Positions 1 through 7,009 of a stretch of DNA of 32,826 nt are shown one piece after another. The stretch covers positions 1-32,826 of the forward strand of contig NZ_AYMR01000041.1 in assembly GCF_000633535.1 (NCBI RefSeq), in the 5' to 3' direction. The notes below the pieces were generated by a model that was not told the origin of the DNA, ran no database searches, and worked only from the letters and a program-made list of their open reading frames with translations. Both the position numbers and the translations under genes were made by a program. Positions within the stretch are counted from its first letter, which is position 1. The number at the start of each line of letters is the position of its first letter. The DNA comes from Leifsonia aquatica H1aii. Its GTDB lineage: Bacteria; Actinomycetota; Actinomycetes; Actinomycetales; Microbacteriaceae.

Positions 1-90
1 CCCGACCTCCCCGCCGCACCCGACCTCCCCGCCGCACCCGACCTCTCCGCCGCACCCGACCTCCCCACGGCCGCCGGCCTCCCCGCCGCA
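1..90 (+). repeat. 18-bp in-frame tandem repeat encoding PDLPAA
   Basis: Five consecutive 18-base units (1-18, 19-36, 37-54, 55-72, 73-90) follow the pattern cccgacctccccgccgca. The first two are identical and the others differ by a few bases. The period is a multiple of three, so each unit adds one hexapeptide (PDLPAA, PDLPAA, PDLSAA, PDLPTA, AGLPAA) to the HD-domain protein. The array touches the window edge and may contain more units upstream. Confidence 0.85.
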
Positions 91-672
91 CCCGACACGC
101 CCGCGGCGCGGGCGGCGCTCGACCTCGCGCGGTCGTACCACTCCCCGTCACTGCTCAACCATGTGGTGCGATCGTGGGTGTGGGCGGAGGCGTTCGCCGC
201 GCTCGAGGGGCGCACCGGGTTCGACCACGAGCTGCTCTACGTCTCGGCGCTGCTGCACGACATCGGGATCGTCCCGCAGTTCGACAATGTCGCGCTCTCC
301 TACGAGGACGCCGGCGGCCACGTGGCCGTCGCCCTCACGGCCGGGGCCGGATGGGAGGCCGCCCGCCGCACCCGCGCGCACGAGGTGATCGTGCGCCACA
401 ACTGGCCGGCGGTCGACCCCGCGCTCGACGTCGAGGGCTACCTGCTCGAGATCGCCACCGGCCTCGACATCTCGGGCGCCCGGGCGGACGACCTCCCGCT
501 GGACCTGCGTCGCGCGGTACTCGCCGCCCATCCCCGCCTCGACCTCGCCGCCGAGTTCGGCGCGGGAGTCGCCGACCAGGCCGAACGCAAGCCCGGCACG
601 CAGGCGCACCGTCTCGTCGCGGGCGGCGTCCGGGAGAAGCTCGCCGCGAATCCGCTGGAGTCGATCGCCTAG
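1..672 (+). CDS. HD-domain phosphohydrolase, 5' end outside window
   Basis: The reading frame is open from the first base, so the true start lies upstream; 223 residues are visible. Residues 1-33 are a Pro/Ala/Asp-rich repeat (PDLPAA and variants), which looks like a linker or a low-complexity N-terminus. From about residue 45 it resembles the HD superfamily of metal-dependent phosphohydrolases: a first metal-ligand histidine at H54 (LLNHVVRSW), the HD pair at H86-D87 in SALLHDIGI, and a further histidine region (AHEVIVRHNW). Many short actinobacterial proteins of this type resemble the cyanamide hydratase/HD group, but the substrate cannot be read from sequence. The internal ATG at 163 would remove the first metal ligand and is not a credible start. 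It ends with TAG at 670-672, which overlaps the -10 hexamer proposed for thrC. Confidence 0.8.
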   Translation, partial: PDLPAAPDLPAAPDLSAAPDLPTAAGLPAAPDTPAARAALDLARSYHSPSLLNHVVRSWVWAEAFAALEGRTGFDHELLYVSALLHDIGIVPQFDNVALSYEDAGGHVAVALTAGAGWEAARRTRAHEVIVRHNWPAVDPALDVEGYLLEIATGLDISGARADDLPLDLRRAVLAAHPRLDLAAEFGAGVADQAERKPGTQAHRLVAGGVREKLAANPLESIA

Positions 673-675
673 GCT
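670..675 (+). promoter_or_regulatory. Putative -10 element (TAGGCT) for thrC
   Basis: TAGGCT fits the TANNNT pattern of actinobacterial sigma-A -10 elements and sits 40 nt before the GTG start of thrC. This would give a leader of roughly 30 nt carrying a GAGG ribosome site at 704-707. No convincing -35 is visible. It overlaps the stop codon of the HD-domain gene. Confidence 0.4.
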
Positions 676-715
676 GAAATGCATCCACCCCCAGGCGAAG
701 GTCGAGGATCGACAC

Positions 716-2140
716 GTGCAGTACATCTCCACACGCGGCAGCAGGATCGGGTCGTACCGCGACGTCCTCGTCGAGGGACTGGCGCCCGACGGCGGTCTGG
801 CCGTCCCCGGCGAACTGCCCCGCCTCGACGGAGCGCTGCTGGAGAGCTGGCGACCGCTCGGCTATGCGGAGCTGGCGACCGCGGTGATCGGACTGTTCGC
901 GACCGACATCGACCCCGACGACCTCGCCCGCCTGTGCCGGGCCGCGTACCGCCCGTCCGCGTACGCGTCCGAGGAGATCGTCCCGCTCCGCGGCCTCGGC
1001 GACGGGCTGACCCTCGTGGGTCTCTCGGAAGGCCCGACGCTCGCCTTCAAGGACATGGCGATGCAGTTCCTCGGCGAGGCGCTCGACTTCGTCCTGAGCG
1101 AGTCCGGCGAGGTGCTCAACATCCTCGGCGCCACCTCCGGCGACACGGGGTCCGCCGCCGAGCACGCCCTCCACGGCCGGGAGCGGCTGGCCGTCTTCAT
1201 GCTGTCGCCGCGCGACCGGATGAGCGCGTTCCAGCGCGCGCAGATGTACTCGCTGCTGGACGACAACGTGCACAACATCGTCGTCGACGGCGTGTTCGAC
1301 GACTGCCAGACCCTGGTGAAGCGGCTCGCGGAGGATGTGGCGTTCAAGCGGGCGCACCGCCTCGGCGCCGTCAACTCCATCAACTTCGGCCGCATCTCAG
1401 CTCAGATCGCATATTACGTCTGGGCGTGGCTGCGGGCGACCGACGCCGTTCCGGAGGCCGGACGTGCCGGATTCGAGGTGTCGTTCGCCGTGCCGTCCGG
1501 CAACTTCGGCAACATCCTGTCCGGCCACTACGCCCGCAGCATGGGCCTGCCGGTGCGCTCGCTCGTCCTGGCGGTGAACGAGAACAACGTGCTCGACGAG
1601 TTCTTCCGCACCGGCTACTACCGGCCGCGGACCGCCGCGGCGACGCACACCACCTCCAGCCCGTCCATGGACGTGTCGCGGGCGTCGAACCTGGAACGCT
1701 TCGTCTTCGACCTGCTCGGCCGCTCCCCCGAGCGCACGGCGGCGGCCTGGGCCGCGCTGGCCGCCGACGGCGAGCTCGACCTCTCCGCCGAGCAGCACCG
1801 CTTCCTGCCGGAGTTCGGGTTCGTCAGCGGCACCAGCACGCACGCGGACCGGCTGGCCACCATCCGGGACGTCCAGGCGCGCACCGGCGTCACGGTGGAC
1901 CCGCACACGGCCGACGGCCTGCTGATCGCCCGGCAGCACGTGGAGCCCGGTGTCCCGATGCTCGTGCTCGAGACCGCGAAGCCGCAGAAGTTCGCCGAGA
2001 CCATCACCGAAGCGCTGGGCCACGCCCCGACGCCGGATGCGGCGACGCGCGCCCTGCTGGACGCCCCGCAGCGCATGACGGAGCTCCCCGACGACGAGGG
2101 CCGGCTGCGCGCCCTGATCGCGGAGCTGGCCCTGCGCTGA
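716..2140 (+). CDS. thrC: Threonine synthase
   Basis: It converts O-phospho-L-homoserine to L-threonine and phosphate, the last step of threonine synthesis, using pyridoxal phosphate in the cytoplasm. The 474-residue length matches the longer threonine synthase type. The N-terminus (MQYISTRG) and the block SEGPTLAFKDMAMQFLG, with the Schiff-base lysine at K112, are diagnostic. ILGATSGDTGSAAEHAL (phosphate and PLP binding) and VPSGNFGNILSGHYA follow as expected. GTG at 716 is chosen because GAGG (704-707) lies about 8 nt upstream and the family start motif begins there; the ATG at 679 is in another frame. It is not next to hom or thrB in this window. Confidence 0.97.
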   Translation: MQYISTRGSRIGSYRDVLVEGLAPDGGLAVPGELPRLDGALLESWRPLGYAELATAVIGLFATDIDPDDLARLCRAAYRPSAYASEEIVPLRGLGDGLTLVGLSEGPTLAFKDMAMQFLGEALDFVLSESGEVLNILGATSGDTGSAAEHALHGRERLAVFMLSPRDRMSAFQRAQMYSLLDDNVHNIVVDGVFDDCQTLVKRLAEDVAFKRAHRLGAVNSINFGRISAQIAYYVWAWLRATDAVPEAGRAGFEVSFAVPSGNFGNILSGHYARSMGLPVRSLVLAVNENNVLDEFFRTGYYRPRTAAATHTTSSPSMDVSRASNLERFVFDLLGRSPERTAAAWAALAADGELDLSAEQHRFLPEFGFVSGTSTHADRLATIRDVQARTGVTVDPHTADGLLIARQHVEPGVPMLVLETAKPQKFAETITEALGHAPTPDAATRALLDAPQRMTELPDDEGRLRALIAELALR

Positions 2141-2154
2141 ACCCGGCCGCGACG

Positions 2155-2160
2155 TATCCT
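2155..2160 (+). promoter_or_regulatory. -10 element (TATCCT) of a leaderless promoter
   Basis: TATCCT is followed by exactly 6 nt and then the GTG at 2167, so transcription should begin at or next to the start codon. No Shine-Dalgarno sequence fits that GTG other than the short GAGGGG touching it. The same arrangement recurs at five other genes in the window. Confidence 0.55.
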
Positions 2161-2166
2161 CGAGGG

Positions 2167-3027
2167 GTGCCCCTCCTCCTCGACACCGCCGACTGGCGCG
2201 CCCTCGAAGCGGCCCACGCCGTGCGTGCCGACGCGCTGACGGCCGCACACCGGGAGCGCGCGGGGCGGGGCGAGAAGCACCCGATCGAGGACTTCCTCTT
2301 CACCTACTACTCGTACTCCCCGAGCGTGCTGCGCCGCTGGCATCCCGGACCGGGTGTCGAGCTGGCCGACGCCGCCGCCGAACCGCGCGCCGGCTGGCGC
2401 TGGTACGCGCCGGGCGGGACCCCGGGCGGTCTCATCGTCGACGGGGACGCCTTCGCCGCCGAGAAGGGGACGCTGCTGCGCGCGATCGAGCGCATCCTCC
2501 GTTCGACCGCGGCCCGGCCCGGCCAGTTCGGTTGCTTCGGGCTGCACGAGTGGGCGATGGTGTACCGGCAGGACGAGCACCGCCACGCCGTCCCGCTCCG
2601 CCTCGGCCGCACCGGGACCGACGAGGTCGTGGAGGCCCACGACCTGCGCTGCACGCACATCGACGCCTTCCGCTTCTTCACGCCGGAGGCGGTGCCCCGC
2701 AACCGCTTCTCCCCCACCCGCGAGACGCAGCCGGACCTGGAGCAGCCCGGCTGCCTGCACGCCGGGATGGACGTCTACAAGTGGGCGATGAAGCTCGGCC
2801 CCCTCGTGCCGGGCGAACTGCTCCTGGACGCCTTCGAGCTGGCGCGGGACATCCGGCAGCTCGACATGCAGGCCTCGCCGTACGACATGCGGCCCTGGGG
2901 CGCCGAGCCGGTCGCGATCGAGACCCCGGAGGGCAAAGCCGAGTACGTGCGCCGGCAACGCGCCTTCGCCGAACGCGCGAACGCCCTGCGAGGCGCCGTC
3001 CTCGACGCGTGGCTCGGCGACGCCTGA
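2167..3027 (+). CDS. Conserved actinobacterial protein (usually labelled 3-methyladenine DNA glycosylase)
   Basis: The 286-residue protein belongs, from recall, to a conserved actinobacterial group carried in databases as 3-methyladenine DNA glycosylase. Recognisable blocks are GEKHPIEDFLFTYYSYSP (about residues 37-54), the GCFGLHEWAMVYR block, DAFRFFTPEA, a CLHAGMDVYKWAMKL block and IETPEGKAEYVRRQRAFAER near the C-terminus. I see no helix-hairpin-helix or other known glycosylase signature, so the enzymatic name is unproven. The many conserved His, Cys and aromatic residues suggest an enzyme. The GTG at 2167 is favoured because a TATCCT hexamer sits 6 nt upstream, typical of a leaderless transcript. 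It follows thrC by 26 nt but probably has its own promoter. Confidence 0.75.
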   Translation: MPLLLDTADWRALEAAHAVRADALTAAHRERAGRGEKHPIEDFLFTYYSYSPSVLRRWHPGPGVELADAAAEPRAGWRWYAPGGTPGGLIVDGDAFAAEKGTLLRAIERILRSTAARPGQFGCFGLHEWAMVYRQDEHRHAVPLRLGRTGTDEVVEAHDLRCTHIDAFRFFTPEAVPRNRFSPTRETQPDLEQPGCLHAGMDVYKWAMKLGPLVPGELLLDAFELARDIRQLDMQASPYDMRPWGAEPVAIETPEGKAEYVRRQRAFAERANALRGAVLDAWLGDA

Positions 3028-3042
3028 GCGCTCCCGACGCGC

Positions 3043-3107
3043 GACCGCCCCGGTTCGGGACGAGCGCGCCCCGGCGCCGCCCCGCGCACGTCCCGAGCGG
3101 CCGCGCG
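3043..3107. repeat. 65-bp intergenic palindromic element, copy 1
   Basis: This stretch aligns without gaps to 11031-11095 with about 56 of 65 identities, and also matches 11171-11235. The conserved core is cgcgccccggcgccgc followed by cgtcccga. It fills the gap between two convergent genes. Its ends pair into a hairpin, annotated separately. No open reading frame or protein match explains the conservation. Confidence 0.75.
3055..3096. terminator. Hairpin within repeat copy 1, likely bidirectional terminator
   Basis: TCGGGACG (3055-3062) pairs perfectly with CGTCCCGA (3089-3096). After an A-A mismatch, GCGCG (3064-3068) pairs with CGCGC (3083-3087) around a 14-nt loop. It sits between the stop codons of two converging genes (3027 and 3119). 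There is no T-run, which is common for GC-rich actinobacterial terminators. Confidence 0.5.
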
Positions 3108-3118
3108 CGCCGAGCGGC

Positions 3119-4132
3119 TTAGAGGTCGACCGGCTGGCCGTCGGCGGCCGATCGGAGCGCCGCCGCGGCCACCTGCAGGGTCCGCAGACCGACCCGCCCG
3201 TCCGGCACCGCCGCCCGCCCGGATCGCACCGCGTCCAGGAACTCGGCGAGCATCAGGGCATCGAGATCGTCGCCGACACCCTCCCAGACCGGACCGTCGA
3301 CCGTCTGCCCCGAGAGGTGCGGCGCGAACGGTGCGATGGTCACCGTGCCCTTCGTGCCGGTGATCTGCAGGGTGAGGCCGCCCCAGGTCGGTGCGTTCTC
3401 CGGCATGGTCCAGGAGCAGTCGATGGTCGCGACGACACCGCTCGGATAGGTCGCCGTCACCAGTCCGCCCGTCTCCACGCGCAGCCCCTGCCCGCCGTGC
3501 AGCAACTGGTTCGACACGGCGCGCACCGTCGTCGGCAGGTCACCGAGCAGGTCGTCGAGCAGGTCGGCGCAGTGCACGACGTGATCGACGAGGGCGCCGC
3601 CTCCGGCGAGCACCGGGTCGGTGAACCAGGCACGGTCCGCGGGCAGCTTGCCGTTGTTGGTGCCCCGGACGCCGATGATGTCGCCGAGGTGACCGGCGCG
3701 CACCCGGGCGCGCGCATCCACGAACGACGGCGCGAACCGCACCGGATAGGCGGTCATCAGGGTCACGCCGGCGCGCTCGACGGCGTCCAGCATCGCGCGG
3801 CCGTCCGCGACGGTCGTCGCGAGCGGCTTCTCGCACAGGATGTGCGCCCCGGCGGCGGCGGCGGCCTCGACCAGCGTGCGATGCCGGGCGTTCTCGGCGG
3901 TGACGATCACGGCGTCCGGTCCCCACGCCAGCGCGGCGTCGTAGTCGGCCACGTACCGCACCCCGAGGGAGGCGGCGAGCGCCTCCCCGCGGAGGGCGGC
4001 GTCCGGTGCCGACGCGCCGTCCGGGTCGGTCACGATGAGGTCGACGTCGGCGCGCCCGGCGAGGAGCCGGCAGTAGCCGATCGCGTGCGGGTGCGCGAAC
4101 GAGAGCACGGCGATCTTGAGCGGGGTGGTCAC
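3119..4132 (-). CDS. Gfo/Idh/MocA-family oxidoreductase with a SFAHPHA N-terminal loop
   Basis: A 337-residue protein of the NAD(P)-dependent sugar and polyol dehydrogenase family: an N-terminal Rossmann domain, the EKP motif (LCEKPLATT) about residue 100-108, then the alpha/beta C-terminal domain with GGGALVDHVVHCADLL. The usual GxGxxG loop is absent; the first strand continues as KIAVLSFAHPHAIGYCRLL, a pattern I recall in a Gfo/Idh subgroup. GTG at 4132 is preferred because an AGGAGA ribosome site ends 5 nt before it; the alternative ATG at 4156 overlaps the previous gene as ATGA but has only a weak ribosome site and would add MTAGTGDT. It is the last gene of the sugar cluster, so it probably acts on the imported substrate or its oxidation product. 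Confidence 0.88.
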   Translation of the reverse strand: MTTPLKIAVLSFAHPHAIGYCRLLAGRADVDLIVTDPDGASAPDAALRGEALAASLGVRYVADYDAALAWGPDAVIVTAENARHRTLVEAAAAAGAHILCEKPLATTVADGRAMLDAVERAGVTLMTAYPVRFAPSFVDARARVRAGHLGDIIGVRGTNNGKLPADRAWFTDPVLAGGGALVDHVVHCADLLDDLLGDLPTTVRAVSNQLLHGGQGLRVETGGLVTATYPSGVVATIDCSWTMPENAPTWGGLTLQITGTKGTVTIAPFAPHLSGQTVDGPVWEGVGDDLDALMLAEFLDAVRSGRAAVPDGRVGLRTLQVAAAALRSAADGQPVDL

Positions 4133-4152
4133 GGTGTCTCCTGTTCCGGCGG

Positions 4153-5187
4153 TCATGCGCCGACGCTCGCGGTGCGGGTGGTGGCCAGGGCGGCGAGCCC
4201 CGTGGTGGCGTCGATCTCGATCGCGCGCCCGGTGCGGATGGATTCGGCCGCCGCTTCCGCGATCGCGACGGCGCGGATGCCGTCCTCCGCCGCGACGACC
4301 GTGTCGGTCCCCTCGGCGATCGCCCGGTGGAAGGCGGCGAGCTGCCGCGTGTACGGGCTGACGGCGGTGGTCTCCGGCGGCAGGTACCCGGCGCCGGCCT
4401 CCCCCGCCGGGAAGTCGAGGACGCTCGCGGCGTCCGTCGACGAGTCGATGGCGAGGGTCCCTCGGGTGCCGGCGACGTCGGCGCTGGTACGGAACACCGC
4501 CCCGTTCGGTCCCCACGTCCCCTGGACGTGACTGATCGCACCGCCGGCATGGGTGAGCGTGACATGGGCGGTGACGATGCCGGGCACGATCCCGTCGACG
4601 CTCGGCGGGCTCTGCACCGCGTAGACCTGGGTCACCTCCCCGGCCAGCCAGCGCGCCTGATCGAGGTCGTGGATCATCTGATCGAGGACGATGCCTCCGC
4701 CCGCGTCCTCGTCGAAGAACCAGGACCCCGCGCGGGGTGCCTGACCGGAGCGCACGAAGCGCAGGACGGCGGGCTCACCGACCCGTCCGCCGTCCACCTG
4801 ACGCTTGACCTCCGCGTAATCGGGGAAGAAGCGGACGACGTGCGCGGGGAACAGGCGGACGCCCGCCGCCTCCGCCGCGTCCGCGAGCTCGCGCGCGTCC
4901 GCCGACGAGACGGCGAGCGGCTTCTCGCAGATAACATGCTTGCCCGCGGCGATCGCGGCGAGCGCCAGCTCTTTGTGGCTGCCGCTCGACGTCACGATGT
5001 CGACGATGTCGCTCGCGGCGAGCAGCGCCTGAAGGTCGCCGGCGATCGAGAAGCCGTATTCGGCGGCGAGCGCCTCGGCCCCGTCGTGGGAGTAGACGGT
5101 CACGGGCGCGCCGAGCGCCGCCCATCCCGTCGCGTGCACCTGGGAGATCCCGCCGGCGCCGATGAGGCCGACTCGGAGAGTAGTCAC
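4153..5187 (-). CDS. Gfo/Idh/MocA-family oxidoreductase (canonical)
   Basis: A 344-residue NAD(P)-dependent dehydrogenase. The Rossmann loop is GAGGISQVHA near residue 11, the cofactor/catalytic EKP motif is ICEKPLAVS near residue 107, and the C-terminal domain carries GGGIVLDQMIHDLDQARWL, where the Asp and His of D-x-x-x-H-D-L-D are the usual catalytic pair. A GTG start at 5187 gives the family N-terminus (MTTLRVGLIGAG); no strong Shine-Dalgarno is visible. It begins 18 nt after the permease gene upstream and its stop overlaps the alternative ATG of the next gene. The position behind a sugar ABC importer suggests oxidation of the imported sugar or polyol; the substrate is unknown. Confidence 0.92.
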   Translation of the reverse strand: MTTLRVGLIGAGGISQVHATGWAALGAPVTVYSHDGAEALAAEYGFSIAGDLQALLAASDIVDIVTSSGSHKELALAAIAAGKHVICEKPLAVSSADARELADAAEAAGVRLFPAHVVRFFPDYAEVKRQVDGGRVGEPAVLRFVRSGQAPRAGSWFFDEDAGGGIVLDQMIHDLDQARWLAGEVTQVYAVQSPPSVDGIVPGIVTAHVTLTHAGGAISHVQGTWGPNGAVFRTSADVAGTRGTLAIDSSTDAASVLDFPAGEAGAGYLPPETTAVSPYTRQLAAFHRAIAEGTDTVVAAEDGIRAVAIAEAAAESIRTGRAIEIDATTGLAALATTRTASVGA

Positions 5188-5205
5188 GGAAGTGTCTGTT
5201 CTTTC

Positions 5206-6060
5206 TTATTTCAGGCCCGAGAATGCGATGCCGTCGATGACGCGCTTCTGCATGATCAGGAAGAGGATGAGCACCGGAGCCATCGCGAGGAGACTGGCGG
5301 CGAGGAGCAGGGGGTAGTCGGGGATCGACCGCTGGCTCGTGAGCGTGGCGATCCCGGCGGACAGCGGCATCTGGGTCGAATCCGTCGCCACGATGAGCGG
5401 CCAGAGCAGATCGTTCCACGAGGCGAGCACCGTGATGATCGCGAGCGCCGAGAGCCCGGGCTTCGCCAGCGGGAGCATGACCTTCCAGAACACCTGGAAA
5501 TGGTTCGCGCCGTCGAGGCGTGCGGCCTCGGCCAGCTCGTCCGGGAGCCCCAGGAAGAACTGGCGCATCAGGAAGGTGCCGAACGCGCTGAAGATCCCGG
5601 GGGCCGCGATGCCGGCGATGGTGTTGAGCCAGCCCAGGCCCTGCACGATCTGGTACTGCGGAAGCAGGTAGACCTGCGGCGGCACCATCAGGATGGCGAG
5701 CACCAGCGCGAAGATCGTGCGCTTGAGCGGGAACGACATCCGGGCGAACGCGTACCCGGCCATCGAGCACAGCAGGAGCTGGCCGACCGTGCGGATCACC
5801 GTGACCGCGATCGACACCCAGAGCTGGTTGAGGAACGGGAGCTGGTCGAAGACGTGCGCGAAGTTCTCCCAGTGCAGGGTGCCCGGCCACACGGACGGCG
5901 GCACGGACGTGACCTGCGCGTTGGTCGAGAGCGACATCAGGATCTGCCAGAGGAACGGGAACACCATGACGACGGACGCCACGATCAGGACGACGTGCGT
6001 CATCCCCGTCCCGAGCCGGGCGCGGCCGGTCTTGGAACCGACGACGACGGAGCTAGACAT
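5206..6060 (-). CDS. Carbohydrate ABC transporter permease, MalG type
   Basis: A 284-residue inner-membrane subunit of a carbohydrate uptake (CUT1-type) ABC importer. About six hydrophobic segments begin near residue 20. The EAA loop that docks on the ATPase is ELAEAARLDGANHFQVFWKV at about residues 176-195, followed by MLPLAKPGL. The C-terminus (MQKRVIDGIAFSGLK) is typical of MalG-type proteins. ATG at 6060 overlaps the end of the MalF-type gene by 8 nt, so the two should be translationally coupled. No ATP-binding subunit is encoded nearby; in actinobacteria one shared ATPase (MsiK-like) often serves several such systems. Confidence 0.95.
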   Translation of the reverse strand: MSSSVVVGSKTGRARLGTGMTHVVLIVASVVMVFPFLWQILMSLSTNAQVTSVPPSVWPGTLHWENFAHVFDQLPFLNQLWVSIAVTVIRTVGQLLLCSMAGYAFARMSFPLKRTIFALVLAILMVPPQVYLLPQYQIVQGLGWLNTIAGIAAPGIFSAFGTFLMRQFFLGLPDELAEAARLDGANHFQVFWKVMLPLAKPGLSALAIITVLASWNDLLWPLIVATDSTQMPLSAGIATLTSQRSIPDYPLLLAASLLAMAPVLILFLIMQKRVIDGIAFSGLK

Positions 6061-7009
6061 ACGTCACCCACCTCTTCTGCATCCGGAACTGGATGATCGT
6101 GAACACGCCGACGAGCACCAGGATCGCCATGCCGACCGCAGCGGCGTAGCCGTTGTCGCCGGTCTGCTGGTGGGCGAAGAACAGGTACACCATCGACTGG
6201 GTCTGGTTGATCGCCGGGTTCTGCGTCCCCATCAGCGCGTAGAGCAGGTCGAACAGCTGGAAGCCGGTGATCACGGTCATGACGGAGACGAAGAAGATCG
6301 ACGGGCTGAGCAGCGGCACGGTGATGGAGAAGAACTGCCGCATCCTGCTCGCTCCGTCGAGGCTCGACGCCTCGTACATCTCGGGCGGGATGCCCTTCAT
6401 GCCCGCGGAGAGCACGATCAGGTTGAAGCCCAGCGAGATCCACATCCCGACCAGGCCGACCGCGATGAGCGCGAACCACTCGGTGGAGAGCCAGTTGGGG
6501 CCCTTGATGCCGACCAGCGACAGCGCGTAGTTGATCACGCCGAAGTCGCCGTTGAAGATGATCCGCCAGACCATCGCGACGGCGGCGGGCATCGCCACGT
6601 AGGGCAGGAAGAACGCGGTCCGGTACACGGTCGCGAAGCGCAGGCCGGGCCGGTTCATCAGACTGGCGAAGATCACCGCGAGCGGGATGCCGATGAGCAG
6701 GAACCCGATGTAGACCAGCGTGTTGACGATCGAGCGCCAGAACGAGGGGTCGGCGAACATTGCCTGGTAGTTGGACAGTCCGCTCCAGGTGGCCCCGCCG
6801 AAGACGCCCCATGTCGTGAAGCTGAAGTAGGCGTTGCGGATGATCGGCCAGATGTAGAAGACGAGGACGCCGAACAGGAGCGGGGCCACGAAGAGGGCGG
6901 CCCACACCCATTCCTTCCGGTCGGTGCGCCGCTTGCGCGGTGCGGCCGGCCGGGTGGCGGGCGTCGCCGTGGCGACGCCCGCCTCCTGGGGTGCGATCGA
7001 GACGGACAT
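6053..7009 (-). CDS. Carbohydrate ABC transporter permease, MalF type
   Basis: A 318-residue membrane subunit that pairs with the MalG-type protein to form the translocation channel. A basic, Pro/Ala-rich cytoplasmic N-terminus (residues 1-33) precedes the first membrane segment at about 35-55. The EAA loop is EMYEASSLDGASRMRQFF at about 210-227, followed by TVPLLSP. ATG at 7009 shares one base with the stop codon of the binding-protein gene (TGATG), which indicates tight coupling. The upstream frame is also open but lies inside the binding-protein gene, so it is not part of this gene. Confidence 0.95.
   Translation of the reverse strand: MSVSIAPQEAGVATATPATRPAAPRKRRTDRKEWVWAALFVAPLLFGVLVFYIWPIIRNAYFSFTTWGVFGGATWSGLSNYQAMFADPSFWRSIVNTLVYIGFLLIGIPLAVIFASLMNRPGLRFATVYRTAFFLPYVAMPAAVAMVWRIIFNGDFGVINYALSLVGIKGPNWLSTEWFALIAVGLVGMWISLGFNLIVLSAGMKGIPPEMYEASSLDGASRMRQFFSITVPLLSPSIFFVSVMTVITGFQLFDLLYALMGTQNPAINQTQSMVYLFFAHQQTGDNGYAAAVGMAILVLVGVFTIIQFRMQKRWVTYV

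Noticed and set aside
148-732. Minus-strand frame opposite the HD-domain gene
   Set aside because: It is a shadow of the plus-strand gene with no recognisable domain.
679-2166. Upstream extension of the 2167 gene from ATG 679
   Set aside because: It runs through thrC in the wrong frame and gives Arg/Pro-rich nonsense; the family N-terminus begins at 2167.
3043-3107. Small RNA gene in the thrC-side gap
   Set aside because: The hairpin is better explained as a repeat element and terminator; no promoter points into it.
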